Shown here: positions 57,241 through 64,000 of the stretch, in pieces
Position numbering within the stretch: the stretch's first letter is position 1
How the letters are laid out: each line of letters starts with the position of its first letter
Assembly (NCBI GenBank): GCA_024449915.1
Contig: JAMZAV010002202.1
Coordinates: 46,508 to 110,507 of the forward strand
DNA: 64,000 nt
Direction: 5' to 3'
Origin: Sweltsa coloradensis
Lineage: Eukaryota > Arthropoda > Insecta > Plecoptera > Chloroperlidae
Notes under the pieces: generated by a model
What the model saw: only the letters and a program-made list of their open reading frames with translations
Told to the model about the DNA's origin: nothing
The model's database searches: none
Translations under genes and position numbers: made by a program

Positions 57241-58150
57241 CTCTATACCCAGCATTATTGTTTGAGTTTTTCCACTTCCTAAACCACTTGTCTCTTACTT
57301 ACTTTCATTTTGTCTTTCAAATTTTTTGTAACCCAAGGTTTCTCATTTCTGGTACACTTACTAGAGCATAACCTAACCACCTCCGCAGCGTCATAAATTC
57401 CCTTAAATATATTACGAAACTCGTCATATAACTCACATGGATTGTCGTACTTACTGAGATTTTGCCAGTCTACATTAGCTAAAGCATCACTCACTTTCCT
57501 AACATTTAATATTTTTTTCTCATTCCACTTTTAGTAAGTATACAATTCTTCTCAATTCCTATCATTATCATATGATGGTCAGATATTTTAGTGTCAACCA
57601 TTGCCGAGATTATCTTACGTTTCCTATCATTCACTCTGACATAACAGTGGTCGATACAGGTTTTCGTCAACACTCCTAATCTACTCTCTTCCCTAGTTGC
57701 GCCGCGTATACACTGAACCATCCCATAGCTAGGCCTACTCATTATATTTCTATATTTTTCTACATTTAAATTTGAATCGAGTATGTTTATGTTAATATCC
57801 CCTAAAAACAAAATCTGTTGTTTCTCTCCTATATCAAAGAATAATGTATCCAACTCATTTTAGAAGTAAGCAATGTCACTTTTTTGTGATCTGTACAATG
57901 CAAACACATGCGTCTGTATGTCATTAATAGTTGTAGTACCATGTATACCTTCACAGTTTTTAAAAGCAGTTTTCACTTGCATAAAACCAATGCTATCCTT
58001 GACGTATAAAATGACACCTCCACCCCGCCTATTTTCCCTTAAGTTAACGAACATTTTATAGCCATTTAGTTGAAATATGTGTTTCTCGCTGTAATTAATA
58101 TTTACTTCGCCTAGCATCACCATATCAATCGAGTTATCAGTAGTAAGTAA
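57241..58150 (-). pseudogene. LINE E endonuclease and linker
   Basis: Minus-strand blocks: MLGEVNINYSEKHIFQLNGY, RRGGGVILYVKDSI, HVFALYRSQKSD, then after a stop QQILFLGDININILDSNLN, LTKTCIDHCYVR and TKISDHHMIMIGI (catalytic SDH). Another stop is followed by the linker PWVTKNLKDKMKVSK. AP-type endonuclease order is preserved. Stops at about 57857 and 57503 and a frame change inactivate it. The start of the domain, upstream of 58150, is degraded. Confidence 0.85.
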
Positions 58151-58369
58151 TCGCCTTCAATAATATACAAACTCATCAAAATGCATTTTCATCGAGCAGA
58201 TGTTCAAGTGCACACAAGTAAATTTATTTTTCAAACGTTCAATTGTTGTACTTTCAATGTCACTAAACTATGACTCCAAAACATACGATATATTATCATG
58301 AATGTCGCACTCCATGTTTGGTTATCTTTGTAAACTACATATGATAGCAATCATCTCGTAACCTACCTA

Positions 58370-59178
58370 CTAGACAAGTTTATCAAGGTCACCAACACAT
58401 GTTATACGTAATACAGGCCCATTTTCATTCTTCCGTGCCAGTATTTTACCGAATCTGAACCACACATATTTGTAACCCTTTTCCTTTGCTGCTTTCTTTG
58501 CCTGCCACAGAAGGTTCTTGTAGTAAGGTGTTAAATTTTCGTTAATATATATTTTCTCGCCATTACCATTTGTCATGAGTTGAGCATTTGTAATCTTGAC
58601 CGTGTTTCTGTTGTAAATAAACATATCTCTTTTTTTCCTTGAGCAATACTGCACAATAATGTTGGGAGTTTTCCCCTTCTTATTTTCATCCTCTTGAAAT
58701 GGAATATACAGCTTCTGTGCTACAAGCAGCACTAGATCTTCTAGCTGTTCTTTGTCTGCTTCCTGAACTTCCGATATCTCAAGGTTGCAATTTCGGCCAT
58801 ACTGCTCAAGGTGGTTTACGCGCAACGTTAGATTTTCAATGGTCTCACCCCGTTCTTTCACCTTCGCTACTAGACCCATGATTGTATTGTTTAATGAAGT
58901 TACGATGGCACTACTTTCCGTTATTTTTTTTTAAAGTTCATCGTACTTGTCCGACAAAAATTCTTGCAATTTCACTAACTCAGCCTTTAAATCGTCGAAA
59001 TGTTTTTGCTTAGTGAGAAGATTAGAATCATCCCCACTTTTCACCTGTTCACAATCCCGACACTTAACACAACGCCAGCTTGATTTCCTAGCCTCCGACA
59101 TCGACTTGTAAGTACTCTTACTTAAAGAAGCACACTCAAAATGCATCATCACACTACACCCTTTACACTCAACGTAAA
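58370..59178 (-). pseudogene. LINE E ORF1: PHD finger, coiled coil, RNA-binding domain
   Basis: From the 5' side: YVECKGCSVMMHFECASLSK with SWRCVKCRDCEQV, which is the second half of a PHD zinc finger (C-C-H-C-C-C). Next comes a helical region (LKAELVKLQEFLSDKYDEL) ending at a stop near 58931. In another frame follow VKERGETIENLTLRVNHLEQ, YGRNCNLEISEV and NIIVQYCSRKKRDMFIYNRN, with KIYINENLTPYYKNLLWQAK, the L1-ORF1-like RNA-binding and C-terminal domains. The first zinc-binding Cys residues are missing because the frame runs into the (CTA)n tract. Confidence 0.8.

Positions 59179-59547
<369 letters not shown>

Positions 59548-59618
<71 letters not shown>
59548..59618. repeat. (GTA)n microsatellite at LINE D tail
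   Basis: About 24 GTA units; on the minus strand (CTA)n directly after the LINE D poly(A) at 59634-59619. Confidence 0.95.
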
Positions 59619-60757
59619 TTTTTTTTTTTTTTTTAGAAAACTTTTATTGATCAAAAATTACTAATACAGAATTGACAAACCCCACAAAGCTACGCAGTAG
59701 CTTGTCTGTGGGGTAATTTGTTGTTACATTTTTACAACATTTTGTAAGTCTTGACTCTTCGTATTGAAACAAAACAAAAAATTATTACATTTCATCAACA
59801 AAGTATAAACACACAACCAAATATTAGTAATTCAAATCTACACATACAAAATACACATTAGGTTCTATATCTCATTTTCTAATAACCATTTCCTTATTTG
59901 TTTTTTTTATTTCACACCATTTTGTCAGTTGCTTTAGGTCTTCTGGCAATTTATTGAACAAGGACGGCACTAGGTAGCTTTTCTGTTGTTCTCCGTACCT
60001 GTTATAAATGTCACTAGGTATCAATAATCGTAACCTATTTCTTGTTTTATGGTCATGATGAGATACAACTTTGTACTCTGATGAGAAGTAATTAGTGACC
60101 ATAAAAACATAAAAATGCAGTTTTGAAGCTGTTAAAAACTCACTTGTTCTTTCTCCAAAAATTACCCTCCAAATTGACCTTTGTAAATTTTCCACCTTTT
60201 TTATGTAAGAAGCCGTAGGATGTCCCCATGATAATATTCCGTATTGTATTAAAGATTCTGCCAATGCATAATACACCGTTACCAAAACGCCAGTACTTAC
60301 ATATGGTTTAAGAACACGTATACTGTACAATGTTGACCTTAATTTGCTGCTTAATTTATTTATATGTTTGTCCCATTTAAAATTTCCATCAATTATCACT
60401 CCTAGATATATGTGTTCGAATGTATTATCTAAACACTTTTGGCACCCGCATAAGTCATCAACACTCGAAACACAACCCTTTCGGAAGTTTCTGTGTAGGC
60501 AGGCATAATTATGGAAAATAATGTTTAATTTTTTAACACTAGTATAAGGTGAATGAATATGCATGACCTTTGTTTTTTTATAATTGATAGTTAAACCATT
60601 ATCATGGGACCATCTTAAAATATTCAAAAAGTCAATTTGGAGCATTTTGTTTACAATTTCAAATACTCTATGAATAGCAACAATTACAGTATCGTCAGCA
60701 TAAAGAAAAATATAACAATCTTTGACCAACTTTAACATGTCATTAACATAAACAAGA
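59619..60757 (-). mobile_element. LINE D, 3' portion
   Basis: Minus strand: a frame of 288 codons from YLYADD-equivalent FLYADDTVIVAIHRVFEIVN through LNIIFHNYACLHRNFRKGC, YLGVIIDGNFKWDKHI and IQRSIWR-like LQRSIWRVIFGERTS to KWCEIKKTNK. A 3' UTR with a hairpin (59713-59680) and a poly(A) follow. Same family as LINE C. The frame is intact in this piece. It is interrupted at 60757, within the LLYLVYVND motif, by LINE F and resumes at 62795. Confidence 0.9.
59680..59713 (-). ncRNA. LINE D 3' hairpin
   Basis: Minus strand CCCCACAGACAAGCTAC pairs with GTAGCTTTGTGGGG around TGC, 45 bases from the poly(A). Compare 35349-35382 and 59451-59482. Confidence 0.75.
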
Positions 60758-62794
60758 TATAATAATTTATTTTATTTTATTATTTGTTCCGTAACACATT
60801 CATTGTTTAAATGTATCACGAGGATGGCAGAAAAGAGCAGAGCTCCAAACACACTTGGTGACTGCCAACCTTATAACAATAAATATAATAAAAGATAACA
60901 TTATTACAATCATTAGTAAACCTATAAAATATAGAAAATAAATAAATAAATATACACTTCAATGAATTATTATAAAAATGAATCAGTAAAAAGAAACTGT
61001 AGAATTAACTTTGTAAAGCAAAAACATGTGTGCTTAGGGCAGATTTAAAAGAGTCTAATGAGCGAATCTCCCTTAACTCCAAAGGAAGAGCATTCCATTC
61101 ATTACAAGTCCTGTAGTAGAAGCCATTTTGGTAAGCAGTAGTTCTTGCAAATGGAGGCTTGAGAATTAATCCTCTACCAAGTTCTGCTCCTCGACTACAG
61201 ACTTGCAATCTTGCGTATGGGTCCAGATCAATAGTACCGTGTAACATTCCCCATAGAAATTGCAGTTCTACTTTTTTCCTGTAACTTTCAAGCAATGGAA
61301 TGTCTAAAGATGTACGTCTTGCAGTAGCACTGTCACTTTGAAATTTTGTCCTTGCAGCTATAATGCGCGTTGCTCGACTTTGTACACGCTCCAATTTTGT
61401 TTTGTTATAATCTGATGTGGGATCCCATGTTGGACAGGCGTAAAGGAGATGAGGTCTCACTAATGCTAAGTATACAGCCCGTTTAATACTGACGTGAGCA
61501 TGATGAAGGTTTCTTGCTATAAAATAGAGTTGTCTGGAGGCTTTAGCTCTTACTATTTCAGTATGCGTATTCCATTTTAGATCACTAGTTATTGTGATAC
61601 CCAATAACTTGACACCATTCTTTTCCAGTATTGGCAAACCGTTTATTTGGTAACTGCAACGCAATGGGTTCTTAGATCTAGAGAATCTGATGGAATACAC
61701 TCTTTAAAGGGTTCAGCTTCATTCCATTTTCAACAGACCAAGTGTTTATATTGTCCAAATCGATCTGGAGTGCATCAGTGTCATCTTTCGTAAATATTTT
61801 CCTATAGATCGTGCAGTCATCAGCAAATTGGCTTATTTCTGAGGAAACGCTTTGGGGTAAATCCATCATAAATATGTCAAAAAGCACGGGCCCAACACAG
61901 AACCTTGAGGTACTCCGGAAGTCACAGTTACTGAGGATGATTCCGCTCCTTGGAAGGTTACTTTTTGTGTTCTACATTTAAGGAAATGTTCCAACCAAGA
62001 ATGTAATGAACCACGTATGCCATAGTTATACAATTTTTTAAGTAGAATATTATGCGGAATCTGGTCAAATGCTTTTGACCAATCTAGCATCACTGCATCT
62101 ACTTGCTTGCACTTTGGATCTTCAAGAGCATACTGCCAGTTATCAATAACCTTCGTAAGAAGAGTTGAGCAAGACCGACCTGGAACAAATCCATGCTGGT
62201 TTTCATTAAGGATTTTAGCACTTGTGATGTGTTTTAAAACTTCTCGAGAAATGATACATTCCAAAGTTTTACAAACAACTGATGTTAATGATATCGGCCT
62301 GTAGTTTATAATGTCTTCTTTCTTGCCAGTTTTAAAAATCGGTATTACATTTGCTACACGCCAGTCTGAAGGGACTTTCCCCAAGTAAAGAGATAGGTTA
62401 AATATATTGCTTAAAGATGGTGACACAGATGCCGCACACATTCTTAGTATCATTGGAGGAATACCATCTGGGCCTGTAACTGAATCAACTCTAAGGCATT
62501 TTAAGTGCCTTCTCACTGTACTGTGTATGATTCGTGGTGTTTCTAGCGGCACAGTATTTTGGTAAATATCTGGTGATTCAGTTGCACCATCAGAAGCAGG
62601 AGTAAAATTTAATTTGAAATTATTATTAAATGCTTCCGATAACTTTTTAGGGTTCGATTCAAGCACGCCATGGACTTTAAAATGGAGAGGAGCTGAAGAT
62701 CCATTTTTAGAATGTATATATTTCCATAATTGTTTAGAATTAGATGTGGATAAATTCCAAATGTATTTATTGTGGGCATTGCGTATGGACCTAA
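60758..62794 (-). mobile_element. LINE F, 5'-truncated, inside LINE D
   Basis: Minus-strand LINE closely related in type to LINE A. The 3' end is AATAATAAAATAAAATAAAT at about 60780-60762. It starts at 62794 within the linker (KYIWNLSTSNSKQLWKYIHS). Removing it restores the LINE D motif SILGPLLYLVYVND. No clear target duplication. Confidence 0.85.
61005..62780 (-). pseudogene. LINE F reverse transcriptase
   Basis: Blocks: SVTGPDGIPPMILRMCAASV, WRVANVIPIFKTGKKEDIIN, HGFVPGRSCSTLLTKVIDNW, AVMLDWSKAFDQIPHNILLK, TSGVPQGSVLGPCF, then after a frameshift FDIFMMDLPQSV and QFADDCTIYRKIF (catalytic DD). After another shift follow VKLLGITITSDLKWNTHTEI, RPHLLYACPTWDP and PPFARTTAYQNGFYYRTCN. Only two frameshifts (near 61880 and 61690), both small. 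The C-terminal 231-codon frame is intact. Confidence 0.9.
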
Positions 62795-63115
62795 AATGGA
62801 GCCTTGGGGCACACCAGATGAAATTTTGTTTAATTTACTAAAATAATGTTGATATTTAACAGTCGCACGTCTTTCTGACAAATAATTTCTAAATTCTAGT
62901 AGTGGCCCTCGTATTCCAATTTTTTTAAGAGCATTCAGCAGTCTACTATGAAGTAAGGTGTCAAACGCTTAAGAAAAGTCTATAAAAATTACCCCCACGT
63001 GCAAATTTTTATTTAATGCATTGAAAACTAGGTCGGAAAAATCAGCCAGAAGACTCCCTGTGCTTTTGTTTTTTTGAAAACCATATTGACGTCGATCAAT
63101 TATATTAAAGTTTGT
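62795..63115 (-). pseudogene. LINE D, upstream polymerase piece
   Basis: Minus strand: RRQYGFQKNKSTGSLLADFS, LHVGVIFIDFS then TAA then AFDTLLHSRLLNALKKIGIR, and KISSGVPQGSILGP ending at the LINE F junction. The in-frame stop at the FSKAFDT position (about 62970) kills the enzyme. 5' truncated at about 63115. Confidence 0.85.
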
Positions 63116-63179
63116 TAAATATTAAACTATAAAATTAACTATATAAAATTAAACTATAGGCTAAAAACATTTTTAGACT

Positions 63180-64000
63180 CGAATGAAGTGTTGGCAAAGG
63201 AGCAGGCAGGTTTTAGGCAGAACAGAGGGACACTAGACCAGGTGGCATACTTGCAGCAGGATATTAAGGAAGGGTTTAATAGGAAGTTATCTACACTGGT
63301 AGTTTATGTTGATTTTAAGACTGCATTTGATATAGTAGATAGAGAAATACTTTTAAAAAAGATGAAAGAGATGGGAGTACCACACAACATATACAGATGG
63401 AGTAAAAACTTTCTAAGTCAGAGATATATAAGAGTAAGATGCAACAACAAACGATCACGGTATAGAAAAACCAAGGCAGGAGTACCACAAGGGGCAGTAA
63501 CAAGCCCTACTTACTTCCTGATATATATAAACGACTTGGCGCAATATATACAGGAAAGAAGCGAGGTAGGGCCTAAAGATCAAGTTATTTGCGGATGATG
63601 TGGTGCTTTGGTGTAGTGACAGAGACGTACAGAAAATGGAGTTAGAAATGAACAAGGCATTGCAAGCATTAGAAGAATGGACCAGGGAAAATGGGATGGT
63701 AGTGAATGAAACAAAAACAGTATACAATTATTGTACAACAGGAAGAACAATGCCCCAGTTTAGCCTAAAATACAAAGGAGTAAGCTTAAAATACGAAGAA
63801 GACCCAATCTATCTTGGCATAATGATGGATAAGAAAATGACTATGTCTAGCCATATCGACAGAATGTGCCAATTAAGTAATAAAAGACTAGGCTTACTGA
63901 AAAGAGTATCAGGGGTAACTTGGGGAGCCAATGTCAATACACTATCTACGGACATACAAAACATACATCGTCAGTGTTGGAATATGGAATGCCATGTTGA
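63180..64000 (+). pseudogene. plus-strand LINE reverse transcriptase, runs off window
   Basis: Blocks: LAKEQAGFRQNRGTLDQVAY, LSTLVVYVDFKTAFDIVDRE, AGVPQGAVTSPTYFLIYIND, a 1-2 base frameshift near 63572, then LFADDVVLWCSDRDVQKMEL (catalytic DD), MVVNETKTVYNYCTTGRT, DPIYLGIMMDKKMTMSSHID and NKRLGLLKRVSGVTWGAN. This is a third LINE type, of I/Jockey character. The N-terminal part is absent: an AT-rich junction lies at 63116-63180. The 3' part lies outside the window. Confidence 0.88.

Larger units (their letters stand above)
57241..59180 (-). mobile_element. LINE E with PHD-finger ORF1
   Basis: Minus strand: ORF1 (59178-58370), then endonuclease (58123-57506) and linker (57494-57241, continuing at 56206). 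The polymerase is lost. The 5' end is cut by the (CTA)n tail of a small LINE copy. ORF1 combining a PHD finger, a coiled coil and an L1-like RNA-binding part is known in several invertebrate LINE groups. Confidence 0.82.

Overview
The window is animal nuclear DNA: spliced genes with large introns, AT-rich spacers, many microsatellites and very dense transposons. The mix (Penelope-like elements, several CR1/Jockey-type LINEs, one with a PHD-finger ORF1, hAT MITEs, a Kolobok-like DNA transposon) suggests a marine invertebrate. I cannot name the phylum from sequence alone. Only one host gene is recognisable: a CREB3-like membrane-bound bZIP factor on the + strand, with exons at 8900-9676 and 18875-19260 around a 9.2 kb intron full of transposons. 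Its N-terminal exons were not found.

Layout. 1-8.9 kb: unassigned spacer, a tandem repeat, a tRNA-like SINE, a GGGACGTCCC minisatellite, a LINE relic with a 2A-like peptide, a Tc1/IS630-like element with 30-bp inverted termini and a TA duplication, and a copia gag relic. 8.9-19.3 kb: the CREB3-like gene; its intron holds five hAT-type MITEs, most with exact 8-bp target duplications, and LINE and gag fragments. 20.1-33.7 kb: one hAT-type element whose two ends lie 13.6 kb apart (exact 8-bp duplication), filled by a Penelope-like element with an inverted 5' repeat and by two nested LINEs (A, B). 33.7-35.1 kb: three long inverted repeats.

35.1-53.2 kb is the most interesting part. LINE C is split at a TTAA by a 16,055-bp insertion (37044-53098). 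The insertion has identical 18-bp inverted termini and a TTAA on each side, and removing it restores the LINE C reading frame. It carries a THAP-domain ORF near its left end. Near its right end it carries a DDE-type transposase relic with a clear intron and, convergent with that, an intact 219-codon ORF for the zinc-coordinating 'ballast' domain known from the P2X7 receptor C-terminus. I read it as a very large Kolobok-like transposon with an unexpected passenger gene. Its interior (about 37.65-48.29 kb) looks like low-accuracy consensus, with stretched homopolymers and broken frames, so further cargo may be hidden there.

53.2-64 kb: a second Penelope-like element with a retained intron, LINE E (PHD-finger ORF1 plus endonuclease) split by plus-strand LINE G, three LINE ends carrying poly(A)-(CTA)n tails, LINE D split by LINE F, and the start of a plus-strand LINE at the window edge. 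The two Penelope-like elements share a hammerhead-like fold, and three LINE ends share a covarying 3' hairpin.
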